Shown: positions 1 to 7,731 of the stretch, piece after piece
How positions within the stretch are numbered: the stretch's first letter is position 1
How the letters are laid out: each line of letters begins with the position of its first letter
DNA from: Candidatus Nitrotoga sp. CP45
Lineage (GTDB): Bacteria; Pseudomonadota; Gammaproteobacteria; Burkholderiales; Gallionellaceae
DNA length: 62,140 nt
Direction of reading: 5' to 3'
Assembly (NCBI GenBank): GCA_003402375.1
Contig: QFXJ01000046.1
Location: 1-62,140 of the forward strand
The notes under the pieces: model-generated
Seen by the model: the letters and a program-made list of their open reading frames with translations, nothing else
The model's database searches: none
What the model was told of the DNA's origin: nothing
Position numbers and translations under genes: made by a program

Positions 1-375
1 TTCATACAGGGTCATGCTGCGACCTTCAATGGCGACCGAGGCGCGTATCAATTGCCATTTCCGATCAAGTGTTAAATCCGACCAGTCGATGACGATCAGC
101 GGCATGGAGATTCCATCCAGACACTGCCGAACGAGTGCCTCGTACAATTTGGGTATTTCAATGTGTAGCGAACTGTTGCCGAGCAGGCGGTCGATGCGTT
201 TGATGTTGTGCTTGACTGCAACTTGGCCGTGCAGGCCACGTCCCATATCGCTTAACGTGAGCCGACTTCCTGTTACCACAGCCTCAACGGCCGCCAGTAA
301 ACTGGCTAAACGTTTCGCGTGGATTTCTGGAAAACTGGTGGAAAAAATGCGGTGTAAAATAGTAAGCACATGCAT
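1..375 (-). CDS. IS4-family transposase, N-terminal part (cut by window edge)
   Basis: The first 125 codons of a transposase start at an ATG at 375 and read off the left edge of the window. The translated N-terminus begins MHVLTILHRIF and contains VAVKHNIKRIDRLLGN followed by VIVIDWSDL. These are hallmarks of a subgroup of IS4-family transposases. The Asp in the VIDWSD stretch sits where the first residue of the DDE catalytic triad is expected. The enzyme would cut and paste its own element. It lies just downstream of polA on the same strand. Whether the copy is intact cannot be judged, because the catalytic core beyond this Asp is outside the window. The family assignment is from memory of the motif pattern, so it is likely but not proven. 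Confidence 0.75.
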   Translation of the reverse strand, partial: MHVLTILHRIFSTSFPEIHAKRLASLLAAVEAVVTGSRLTLSDMGRGLHGQVAVKHNIKRIDRLLGNSSLHIEIPKLYEALVRQCLDGISMPLIVIDWSDLTLDRKWQLIRASVAIEGRSMTLYE

Positions 376-514
376 GGTGGGTTCTCCTTCGCAGTTTGGA
401 CGCTACGGAAGAGACAAATAACCTGCCTTGCATGTGCTGTTTTGGTGCGGACAGTACGCCCTACTTTATTGAAATGCAACGGGGTTTTGTGGGGAGACCT
501 CAGGGTCTGACCCC

Positions 515-549
515 AATTTACCAATTTACCACCAATTTACCAATTTACC
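515..549. repeat. Short tandem AATTTACC repeats at presumed IS edge
   Basis: Four copies of AATTTACC occur at 515-522, 523-530, 534-541 and 542-549, so the pair is itself duplicated. They directly follow the palindrome-like GGGTCTGACCCC at 503-514. They sit between the IS4 transposase start and the end of polA, where the insertion sequence should terminate. They may be part of the terminal repeat or a scar of insertion. The exact IS boundary cannot be fixed from one end. Confidence 0.45.
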
Positions 550-630
550 ATGGCAGGTGGTCGGGTACTTACCAGAATAGCAAACAAGTAAAATTTTTTA
601 GAAGCTCATGCCAGGCAACAGCGAGTCTGT

Positions 631-3369
631 TCAATGCGCCGCTTCCCAATTCTCGCCTTCGCCCAGTCCAACTTCAAGTGGCACCTTCAGCTCAGCTACG
701 TGACACATCAGCCCAGGCAGATTTTCTTTTACTAGCGCCAATTCATTCTCCGGCACTTCGAGCACCAGTTCATCATGAACTTGCATGATAAGTCGTGTAT
801 GCATCTGTTCGTGCTCTATCCAATTTTGCACGGCGGCCATTGCCAGCTTGATTAAATCTGCTGCGGTGCCCTGCATGGGCGCATTAATGGCGGCACGTTC
901 GGCGGCCTGGCGGCGCATGCCGTTGCCACCGTTAATTTCTGGCAGCCACAATCTGCGCCCGAATACCGTTTCCACGTAGCCTTGCTGCTTAGCCTGCTGG
1001 CGTGTGCGCTGCATGTAATCAGCCACGCCGGGGTAGCGCATGAAATAGAGATCTATATATTGCTGCGCGGCGCTACGCTCGATATTAAGTTGTGACGCCA
1101 GGCCGAATGCGGACATGCCGTAGATAAGGCCGAAGTTGATGACCTTGGCATAACGGCGTTGTTCACTACTCACTGCATCCAGCGGGGTGGAAAAAACTTC
1201 CGCCGCAGTGGCGCGATGGATATCCTCAGCATTTGCGAATGCCTTGAGCAAACCCTGGTCACCGGATAGGTGTGCCATGATGCGCAATTCGATTTGTGAA
1301 TAGTCGGCAGAGACGATGCGGCTACCGGGCGGTGCGATGAACGCTTCACGGATGCGGCGCCCTTCCATTGTGCGCACTGGGATATTCTGCAAGTTGGGAT
1401 CGCTGGAAGCTAATCGTCCTGTCACTGCCACAGCCTGCGAGTAGCTGGTATGCACGCGCCCGGTTTCGCGATTCACCATTTGCGGCAGCTTGTCGGTGTA
1501 AGTGGATTTAAGTTTCGCCATGCCACGATATTCGAGCAGGAGTTTGGGAAGCGGGTAATCCAGCGCCAGTTCCTGTAACACCTCTTCATCAGTGGAGGGC
1601 GTGCCGCTGGGCGTTTTTTTCTTAACTGGCAGGCCGAGTCTGTCGAACAGGATTTCTTGGATTTGCTTGGGTGAGTTGAGATTAAATGGCTGCCCTGCCG
1701 CCGCGTATGCCTGCGTTTCTATATTAATGAGTTTTTCGCCCAGTTCGCGGCTCTGTCCCGCCAGCTTGACGCTGTCTATCAATACGCCATTGCGCTCCAT
1801 GACATATAGTACTTGTCGTGCGGGTAGTTCTATATTGCGGTACACCTCATCCAGCCTGCCTTGCATCGTGATCTGCGGAATCAGTGCTTGATGCAGTCGC
1901 AGAATGATGTCGGCATTTTCTGCTGCGTAGTGTGTAGCGATTGCCAAGTCCACTTGATCGAAGCAAATTTGTTTGGCTCCCTTGCCCACGACTTCGGCAT
2001 AGCTTGTGGTCTTCACGCCGAGATGGCGCAGCGCAAGGCTATCCAAGTCATGCGACTTGTGGCTTTCCAGCACGTAAGATTGCAGCAGTGTGTCCTCGGC
2101 TATGCCCGCAAGCCGAATGGCGTAGTTGGCAAAGATGTGTTGATCATATTTGAGATCTTGTCCCAGTTTTTTGTGTTGTGCGCTTTCCAGCCACGGCTTG
2201 AGTTTTAATAACGCACGTTCACGGCTAAGCTGATCCGGTGCCCCGGGGTAGTGGTGCGCCAGTGGCAGATAGGCTGCGTGATGGGATTGGACGGCAAATG
2301 AGATGCCCACCAGTTGTGCGCTCATCATGTCAGGCGCGGTGGTCTCGGTGTTCATGCTCACCAATTCGGCCTGCAGGATTTTTTCTAGCCAGGTATTGAG
2401 TTGCGTTTCCGTCAAGATCGTTTCGTAATGCGCCGGGGTAGGTACAGGCGCTTCTTCGGCAAACATGCTGGCTTGCCGTATCCCATCCTCTTCCCCAGCT
2501 TGTTTTGCTGAGGGCGAAGGTGCGGTGTGTGAAAGTTCGCGTAGCCAACTTTTGAAACCACACCGTTCAAACAGGCTGCGAAGTTGCACGTTGTCCGGTG
2601 GTGGCGCTACCAGCTCATCAAAGTGTACGGGCAATTCAACATCGCACTTTACGGTAATTAGTATGCGGCCTTGTGGCAACCAATCCAGCGCGTTGCGTAG
2701 GTTGTCCCCCACCACCCCGGAAATTTCGTGTGCATGGGCCATTAAATTATCCAGCGTGCCATATTGCGTTAACCATTTGACAGCTGTCTTGGGGCCTACC
2801 TTAGGCACACCCGGCACGTTATCTACCGTGTCGCCGGTCAGGGTAAGGTAATCGACGATATGTTCCGGCGATAAGCCGAATTTAGCCAGCACACCCGCTT
2901 CGTCCAGCGTTTCATTGCTCATGGTGTTAACCAGTTGCACTTGGCTGTTTACGAGTTGCGTAAGGTCTTTGTCGCCAGTGGAGATGATGCAGCGTGCGCC
3001 ACCCACAGTTGCCTGCTGTGCCAGCGTACCAATCACATCGTCCGCCTCCACTCCGTCAATTGTCAGGATATTCCAGCCGGAGGCGGCGATAAGCTGGTGC
3101 AGTGGGGCAATTTGCGCGGCAAGGGGCTCTGGCATGGCGAGGCGATGCGATTTGTAATCGGCATATAAGTCATCGCGGAAGGTTTTGCCTTTAGCGTCGA
3201 ATACGCAGGCGCTATAATCCGCCGGGTAATCAGCGCGCAAGCGGCGTAACATGTTAAGCACGCCGTAGATGGCCCCGGTTGGCTCACCATGCGGGCTGCG
3301 CAAGTCAGGCATGGCATGGAATGCGCGATAAAGATAAGACGAGCCATCAACCAGCAGCAATGTTTTCAT
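631..3369 (-). CDS. polA: DNA polymerase I
   Basis: A 912-residue Pol I with all three domains. The 5'-3' exonuclease domain (about 1-290) has VEADDVIG and STGDKDLTQLV. The 3'-5' exonuclease-like domain spans about 315-500 and the polymerase domain about 530-912. Polymerase motif A is SADYSQIELR, motif B is KVINFGLIYGMSAFG and motif C is MQVHDELVLEV, all intact. It fills gaps and replaces RNA primers during replication and repair. Oddity: in the proofreading domain the Exo I motif reads MNTET (Asn340 where E. coli has Asp355). Exo II reads GQDLKYD (Asp405 where E. coli has Asn420; Asp409 kept). Exo III reads YAAENAD (Asn485 where E. coli has Asp501). I checked the first and last at codon level (AAC, AAT). 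Proofreading is probably weak or absent. The gene is divergent from the LOG gene with only 24 bp between start codons. Confidence 0.97.
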   Translation of the reverse strand: MKTLLLVDGSSYLYRAFHAMPDLRSPHGEPTGAIYGVLNMLRRLRADYPADYSACVFDAKGKTFRDDLYADYKSHRLAMPEPLAAQIAPLHQLIAASGWNILTIDGVEADDVIGTLAQQATVGGARCIISTGDKDLTQLVNSQVQLVNTMSNETLDEAGVLAKFGLSPEHIVDYLTLTGDTVDNVPGVPKVGPKTAVKWLTQYGTLDNLMAHAHEISGVVGDNLRNALDWLPQGRILITVKCDVELPVHFDELVAPPPDNVQLRSLFERCGFKSWLRELSHTAPSPSAKQAGEEDGIRQASMFAEEAPVPTPAHYETILTETQLNTWLEKILQAELVSMNTETTAPDMMSAQLVGISFAVQSHHAAYLPLAHHYPGAPDQLSRERALLKLKPWLESAQHKKLGQDLKYDQHIFANYAIRLAGIAEDTLLQSYVLESHKSHDLDSLALRHLGVKTTSYAEVVGKGAKQICFDQVDLAIATHYAAENADIILRLHQALIPQITMQGRLDEVYRNIELPARQVLYVMERNGVLIDSVKLAGQSRELGEKLINIETQAYAAAGQPFNLNSPKQIQEILFDRLGLPVKKKTPSGTPSTDEEVLQELALDYPLPKLLLEYRGMAKLKSTYTDKLPQMVNRETGRVHTSYSQAVAVTGRLASSDPNLQNIPVRTMEGRRIREAFIAPPGSRIVSADYSQIELRIMAHLSGDQGLLKAFANAEDIHRATAAEVFSTPLDAVSSEQRRYAKVINFGLIYGMSAFGLASQLNIERSAAQQYIDLYFMRYPGVADYMQRTRQQAKQQGYVETVFGRRLWLPEINGGNGMRRQAAERAAINAPMQGTAADLIKLAMAAVQNWIEHEQMHTRLIMQVHDELVLEVPENELALVKENLPGLMCHVAELKVPLEVGLGEGENWEAAH

Positions 3370-3393
3370 TTTTTGTAAAAGGGTTCTTCAATC

Positions 3394-4110
3394 ATGAGCA
3401 ATCAGTCCAAACTGCCTTCTTCAAAATTGCCGGAAGTATGGAATTCAAAAGAGGCATGGCGTGTGTTCGGCATTATGTCAGAATTCGTCTCTGCCACTGA
3501 CCGACTGAATATCATCCAGCCGGCCGTCAGCATTTTCGGTAGCGCACGCACCACGCCGAACCATCCATACTACAAAAAAGCCGAAGAAATTGCGCGGCTG
3601 CTATCGGATGCGGGGTTTTCCGTTATTTCAGGCGGAGGACCCGGTGTTATGGAAGCGGCAAACAAAGGCGCATTCTATGGCAAATCACCCAGTGTAGGGT
3701 TGAACATCCAATTACCGCACGAGCAGCATAACAATCCCTATCAAAATATCAGCCAGACTTTCCAGCACTTTTTTGTGCGCAAGGTCATGTTCGTTAAATT
3801 TGCCAGTGCTTATGTGGTCATGCCGGGCGGCTTCGGTACGCTGGACGAGTTGATGGAAGCACTCACTCTGGTGCAGACCGGCAAGACACGTCGCATTCCC
3901 ATTATTCTGGTGGGCAGTGAATTTTGGCGCGGCATGCTGGATTGGTTCCGGCAAGCATTGCTCACCGAAGGCATGATCAATCCGCAGGACATGGATTTGA
4001 TTCAGGTGATCGATAATTCAGAAGAAGTCGTCAGTGCCATTTTCAATCACTATGAGACCCGCGGCTTTGAGCTTTCCGAGGCTGAGCGTGAAATGCAGTT
4101 GAACCTGTGA
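3394..4110 (+). CDS. LOG-family (TIGR00730) nucleotide phosphoribohydrolase-like protein
   Basis: A 238-residue Rossmann-fold protein with the two family signatures: SGGGPGVMEAANKGA (about 79-93) and PGGFGTLDELMEAL (about 144-157). The LOG family hydrolyses nucleoside 5'-monophosphates to base and ribose 5-phosphate. Plant and some bacterial members activate cytokinins, and other bacterial members act in nucleotide salvage. Genome annotation often calls these lysine decarboxylase, which is a known misnomer. The substrate cannot be told from sequence. The start is the first ATG after the short spacer from polA. The N-terminal KEAWRVFGIMSEFV stretch is usual for proteobacterial members, which supports the long form. 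Its promoter must lie inside or very close to the polA start region. Confidence 0.9.
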   Translation: MSNQSKLPSSKLPEVWNSKEAWRVFGIMSEFVSATDRLNIIQPAVSIFGSARTTPNHPYYKKAEEIARLLSDAGFSVISGGGPGVMEAANKGAFYGKSPSVGLNIQLPHEQHNNPYQNISQTFQHFFVRKVMFVKFASAYVVMPGGFGTLDELMEALTLVQTGKTRRIPIILVGSEFWRGMLDWFRQALLTEGMINPQDMDLIQVIDNSEEVVSAIFNHYETRGFELSEAEREMQLNL

Positions 4111-4213
4111 TGGACGCAAAAATGTGGGAACAAGCACAAATAAGGGGACGTTTTAAGCAGTCTTTTCCTTGCTTATCGGCTAGAATGCGGCCATGAAAAA
4201 TCACCGGGGGAAT

Positions 4214-4612
4214 ATGATGCACCTGATTATCACCTTATTCCTGGGCTGTCTGTTCAGCACAGCTTCCGCCGCACAACTGCTGCCCGGCCTGCAACCGTTG
4301 CCACCGCCGCCGCCCCTTGATGCTAACGCCCACGATTCTAATTTACTGCCGTTGCCACTCCAGTCGTCCCAATTGCCCGTTGATGACGGCACGCAAAACG
4401 CTGCCCTGGGTCAGGAAATTACCGTCACCAAGCAGGCTGAACAGACCGTGGAAGAATACCGCGCTGGCGGAAAGCTTTATATGATCAAAATTACTCCGAA
4501 AGTTGGGCCCCCCTATTATTTGGTGGATGACGTTGGCGATGGCAAATTTTCACATTATCAAAATCTGGATTCAGGTTTTCGTCCACCACGCTGGGTTATC
4601 TACAGATTCTGA
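4214..4612 (+). CDS. DUF2782 exported protein
   Basis: A small secreted protein of about 132 residues. After a hydrophobic signal peptide (MMHLIITLFLGC...ASA) come a proline-rich linker with PPPPP and a C-terminal DUF2782 domain. The domain has VEEYRAGGKLYMIKITPKVG, then PPYYLVDD and a terminal RPPRWVIYRF. Function unknown; it probably acts in the periplasm. I prefer the ATG at 4214, or the next one at 4217, because GGGGG lies just upstream. An in-frame ATG at 4193 has no ribosome binding site and sits only a few bases after a possible TAGAAT -10 element. The position just before thrB recurs, to my knowledge, in related betaproteobacteria; that is recollection, not something seen here. Confidence 0.82.
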   Translation: MMHLIITLFLGCLFSTASAAQLLPGLQPLPPPPPLDANAHDSNLLPLPLQSSQLPVDDGTQNAALGQEITVTKQAEQTVEEYRAGGKLYMIKITPKVGPPYYLVDDVGDGKFSHYQNLDSGFRPPRWVIYRF

Positions 4613-4627
4613 TACGAGTTCCGAAAT

Positions 4628-5572
4628 ATGGCAGTTTTTACCCGTGTCACCGAGCCAGAACTTATCTCTTGGCTAGAAAATTATTCGCTAGGCCAATTAT
4701 TGGAATTGCAAGGTATTGCCTCGGGTATCGAGAACACTAACTACTTTGTTACTACCAGCAATGGCCGTTTCGTGCTGACGCTGTTCGAAAAACTTGCTAC
4801 CAACGAACTGCCGTACTACCTCAATCTGATGTCTCATTTGGCCCGCCACGCCATTCCTTGCCCTAGCCCGGTGGCCAATCGGCATAACCAATTCTTGAGT
4901 GAACTAAATGGCAAGCCTGCGTGCATTGTTAGCCGTTTGTCAGGCAAGTCATTGATACACCCAGAGGTGAGCCACTGTGCGGCTATAGGTGAAATGCTGG
5001 GCCGATTGCACAATGCAGCACGGAACTTTGCGGAAACCATGCCTAACTCACATGATGCAATTTGGCGTGCACGTGCTACGCAACAAGTTACACCGTTCTT
5101 ATCACTGCAGGACTTGGCGTTATTGGAAAGCGAGGTTGCATTCCACGGGAAACACACACTTGCTGCGCTACCACAAGGCGTGATCCATGCCGACCTATTC
5201 CGCGACAACGTTTTGTTTGATGGTACGCGCATCGGCGGCCTGATCGATTTCTATTTCGCCTGTAACGACAGTCTCTTGTACGATGTGGCCATCACCGTGA
5301 ACGACTGGTGCATGGGCGCAGACAGCACTCTGGACGAGGTGCGCACTCAAGCCCTGCTACAGGCCTACCATGCGGTGCGGCCATTACAAAAAGAAGAGCA
5401 GGATGCTTGGCCAATTGCCTTACGTGCAGCAGCACTGCGTTTCTGGCTATCACGCCTGTACGATATGCACTTGCCACGTGAAAATGAGCTAATACACGCA
5501 CACAACCCAGATCAATTTAAATACATTCTGCAGCGGCACATCACCGCGAACAGCGATGTTATTTTGCTATAA
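4628..5572 (+). CDS. thrB: Homoserine kinase, APH-fold type
   Basis: A 314-residue enzyme that phosphorylates L-homoserine to O-phospho-L-homoserine, the step before threonine synthase. It belongs to the aminoglycoside-phosphotransferase-like (choline kinase) fold, not the GHMP fold of E. coli ThrB. The catalytic loop HADLFRDN (about 187-194) and the metal-binding IDFYFA (about 206-211) are visible, as is the early IASGIENTNYFV segment. The length matches proteobacterial type II homoserine kinases. It starts 15 bp after the DUF2782 stop and is followed 10 bp later by a membrane protein gene, so the three may be co-transcribed. No other threonine genes lie in this window. Confidence 0.92.
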   Translation: MAVFTRVTEPELISWLENYSLGQLLELQGIASGIENTNYFVTTSNGRFVLTLFEKLATNELPYYLNLMSHLARHAIPCPSPVANRHNQFLSELNGKPACIVSRLSGKSLIHPEVSHCAAIGEMLGRLHNAARNFAETMPNSHDAIWRARATQQVTPFLSLQDLALLESEVAFHGKHTLAALPQGVIHADLFRDNVLFDGTRIGGLIDFYFACNDSLLYDVAITVNDWCMGADSTLDEVRTQALLQAYHAVRPLQKEEQDAWPIALRAAALRFWLSRLYDMHLPRENELIHAHNPDQFKYILQRHITANSDVILL

Positions 5573-5582
5573 CGAGGCAAAC

Positions 5583-6341
5583 ATGGAGGCGCGAAAAGTC
5601 AATATTGCCAATGGCTGGCTGTGGATAAAGCAGGGATACTGGTTGTTCAAAAAAAGTCCGGTGCTGTGGGTGGTTCTAGCAACAGTTGGGGTAACCGGAT
5701 TGCTCGGCATTTCTACTATCCCGGTAATCGGCGACCCGTTAGCTACCCTGCTATTCCCGATCCTGCTCGCTGGCTACATGGTTGGCTGCCGTGCGCTGGA
5801 ACATGATGAAGAATTGGAGCTGTCGCATTTGTTCGCTGGATTCCACAACAATACTTCGCAACTGGTCACATTAGGCGGCATCAGCTTGATTAGCCAAATG
5901 CTGATATTAGGTGTGATGATGCTCACTGGCGGCGCTACTCTGGTAAGTATCCTGATGAGCGGCAAGCCAGTGGATAACCCGGAAATACTAGTACAAGCCA
6001 CCGTAGGCGCGGGTATAGCACTGATGTTGGGCATGGCATTGTTCAGCATGTTGCTAATGTCAATGCAGTTTGCCCCGATGTTGGTGATTTTTGACAAAAT
6101 GTCGCCTGTGGACGCACTGAAAACCAGCCTGCGAGCTTGTCTGCGTAACATCTTTCCACTATCGTTGTACGGCGCGATGATGTTACTTTTCATGATATTC
6201 GCCACCATGCCAATGATGCTAGGCTGGCTGCTTTTACTGCCAGTGATGATCAGCTCAATGTACGCTATCTATCGTAATTTATTTCCAACCCCAACGGAGA
6301 TAGCTATTCTTGAGGGTGAAATAATTACACGAAACCAGTAA
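5583..6341 (+). CDS. BPSS1780-like multi-pass inner membrane protein
   Basis: A 252-residue hydrophobic protein. Its N-terminal NIANGWLWIKQGYWLFKKSP pattern is typical of the BPSS1780 family of uncharacterised betaproteobacterial membrane proteins. About five to six transmembrane segments are apparent, for instance around LWVVLATVGVTGLLGI, LISQMLILGVMMLTGG and LYGAMMLLFMIFATMP. Function is unknown. The ATG at 5583 is preferred because a longer in-frame start at 5556 overlaps the 3' end of thrB and has no better ribosome site. It begins 10 bp after thrB and is probably translated from the same message. A MITE-like element begins 25 bp after its stop codon. Confidence 0.82.
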   Translation: MEARKVNIANGWLWIKQGYWLFKKSPVLWVVLATVGVTGLLGISTIPVIGDPLATLLFPILLAGYMVGCRALEHDEELELSHLFAGFHNNTSQLVTLGGISLISQMLILGVMMLTGGATLVSILMSGKPVDNPEILVQATVGAGIALMLGMALFSMLLMSMQFAPMLVIFDKMSPVDALKTSLRACLRNIFPLSLYGAMMLLFMIFATMPMMLGWLLLLPVMISSMYAIYRNLFPTPTEIAILEGEIITRNQ

Positions 6342-6366
6342 CAACGCAGCGATGGATTTAACTTAT

Positions 6367-6507
6367 GGGCACCTTTAAAAATTCAAGTTTCTAGGCAAGA
6401 CAAGGCTCGAGTAAAAAATTTGAGCGCTGCATATTTTTGATATGTAAGCGATAATTTTTTTTGAGTAACGCCGTATTGTGACGAAAATTGGATTTTTAGA
6501 TGTGCCC
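6367..6507. mobile_element. MITE-like element, copy A (141 bp)
   Basis: The two ends are imperfect inverted repeats. The left end reads GGGCACCTTTAAAAATTCAA and the reverse complement of the right end reads GGGCACATCTAAAAATCCAA, 17 of 20 identical. The element is flanked on both sides by TTAT (6363-6366 and 6508-6511), as expected for a 4-bp target-site duplication. It has no coding capacity. A second copy with the same end and an alignable interior begins at 62020. The size and structure fit a non-autonomous DNA transposon mobilised by an IS elsewhere in the genome. The parent IS is not identified. Confidence 0.75.
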
Positions 6508-6511
6508 TTAT

Positions 6512-6948
6512 CGTTGTGGTTAATCCAACAGTCCAGTCCACATGGGCAAACCGACACAGTCGTCAGTTCGCTATTATTTAACGATGACCCAGACACAGCT
6601 CAAACTATCGGTACTTATCGGTACTAGGTGCGTTATGGTCGATTTGATTAAGCGCACACGCTACATGTAGAGCAGGCCAGGGTGGTTAGCGTCAACATTT
6701 TTATTCGCTCCTAGTCATGTTTAGAACCCTGAATTTTTAGGGATGCCCTGCAAGGTAGGAATTCGACAGGCTACGCACACGATAAGATGAGTGTGATTGT
6801 GTGGAAACTGGGCTCCGCCTATATTTAATCGTTACCTAAGTAAAATGATCAGCGTAGTTGTGGGTGCCTGACGCTTTTGAGCATCATATTGCGTTTTTTT
6901 CTTGGGGTTTGGAAATACCCCCGATGATTGTTATCAAGGAGAGATTTG
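6512..6948. other. Non-coding gap after MITE copy A
   Basis: No credible gene is seen. The stretch holds a short direct repeat (ATCGGTACTT followed by ATCGGTACTA near 6610) and a fragment GAATTTTTAGGGATGCCC near 6730. That fragment resembles one end of the MITE family described at 6367 and may be a decayed half-element. The last bases carry the ribosome binding site AAGGAG of the next gene. Confidence 0.4.
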
Positions 6949-7506
6949 ATGGTAAGTTTACAACCGCCAGTTTGTGATTTTGGATGGAAGGCGCACGAAT
7001 TTAACTTGTGTGGTGTGGATGGAAAGCGCTACACCCTGAAAAATACATGTGGCAAGAATGGACTGTTGGTGATGTTTATTTGTAATCATTGTCCTTATGT
7101 AAAATCCATCCGTGACCGTATCGTGCAGGATACGCGTGAACTGCTGCAACATGGCATTAACAGCATTGCTGTTATGTCGAATGATTCTACAGAATATGCG
7201 GAAGACTCATTCGAGAATATGCAAAAAATAGCTCAGCAATACGACTATCCCTTTCCCTATGTGTGGGACGAGACACAGCAAGTTGCGAAGAATTATGGAG
7301 CAGTTTGTACGCCAGATTTCTTTGGCTTTAATGCTCAATTGGAATTGCAATACCGTGGTCGGCTTGATGCCTCACGCAAGGAAGCGGTGCCGGATGTACC
7401 GCGTGATTTGTTTAATGCCATGGTGCAAATAGCGCAAACTGGCAAGGGGCCACTAGAGCAGATCGCTAGCATGGGTTGTTCTATTAAATGGAAAAACGAA
7501 GCATAA
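6949..7506 (+). CDS. Thioredoxin-fold, peroxiredoxin-like protein
   Basis: A 185-residue protein of the AhpC/TSA-like thioredoxin family that carries FICNHCPYV. The CNHC pair (Cys45 and Cys48 with the chosen start) occupies the redox-active site position. This matches the group often called PRX-like 1, whose members are probable thiol oxidoreductases of unknown substrate. No signal peptide is seen, so it is likely cytoplasmic. The start is the ATG at 6949, set by a clean AAGGAG seven to eight bases upstream. The longer frame beginning at 6928 would place that ribosome site inside the gene. It stands alone, with long gaps on both sides. Confidence 0.87.
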   Translation: MVSLQPPVCDFGWKAHEFNLCGVDGKRYTLKNTCGKNGLLVMFICNHCPYVKSIRDRIVQDTRELLQHGINSIAVMSNDSTEYAEDSFENMQKIAQQYDYPFPYVWDETQQVAKNYGAVCTPDFFGFNAQLELQYRGRLDASRKEAVPDVPRDLFNAMVQIAQTGKGPLEQIASMGCSIKWKNEA

Positions 7507-7604
7507 ACCTGGATTCGTCTTTTTGAATTGACCACCGTCCCGTGGGTTGATGCCCATAAAATTTCCGTGTTTTGCGGCTAAATTATGTATATGCAAACAA
7601 TAGA

Positions 7605-7680
7605 GGCCGCGTTTTTAAGTAACCAGCCCAATTTGAGTCGCATTGACCTGTCGGTTTTGTGCTGGTTGGCGCACGCGGCC
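7605..7680 (+). promoter_or_regulatory. Nested inverted-repeat structure upstream of trkA (possible structured leader)
   Basis: Two perfect nested stems can form. Outer: GGCCGCGT (7605-7612) with ACGCGGCC (7673-7680). Inner: AACCAGC (7621-7627) with GCTGGTT (7661-7667). They are separated by short internal loops of 8 and 5 bases and enclose a 33-base terminal region. The structure ends 51 bases before the GTG start of trkA, so it would lie in the 5' untranslated RNA of the potassium-uptake operon. Two nested perfect stems of 8 and 7 bp are unlikely by chance. It matches no riboswitch class that I know. It could also be a DNA palindrome scar. Confidence 0.4.
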
Positions 7681-7731
7681 ATACTCGTTAAGCGGTTGCA
7701 ATGACGTTGAACATTATGAAAGGCAGTTGAC

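Noticed and set aside
14-421. Plus-strand frame of 135 codons at the window start
   Set aside because: It is antisense to the transposase frame, whose protein has a recognisable family pattern.
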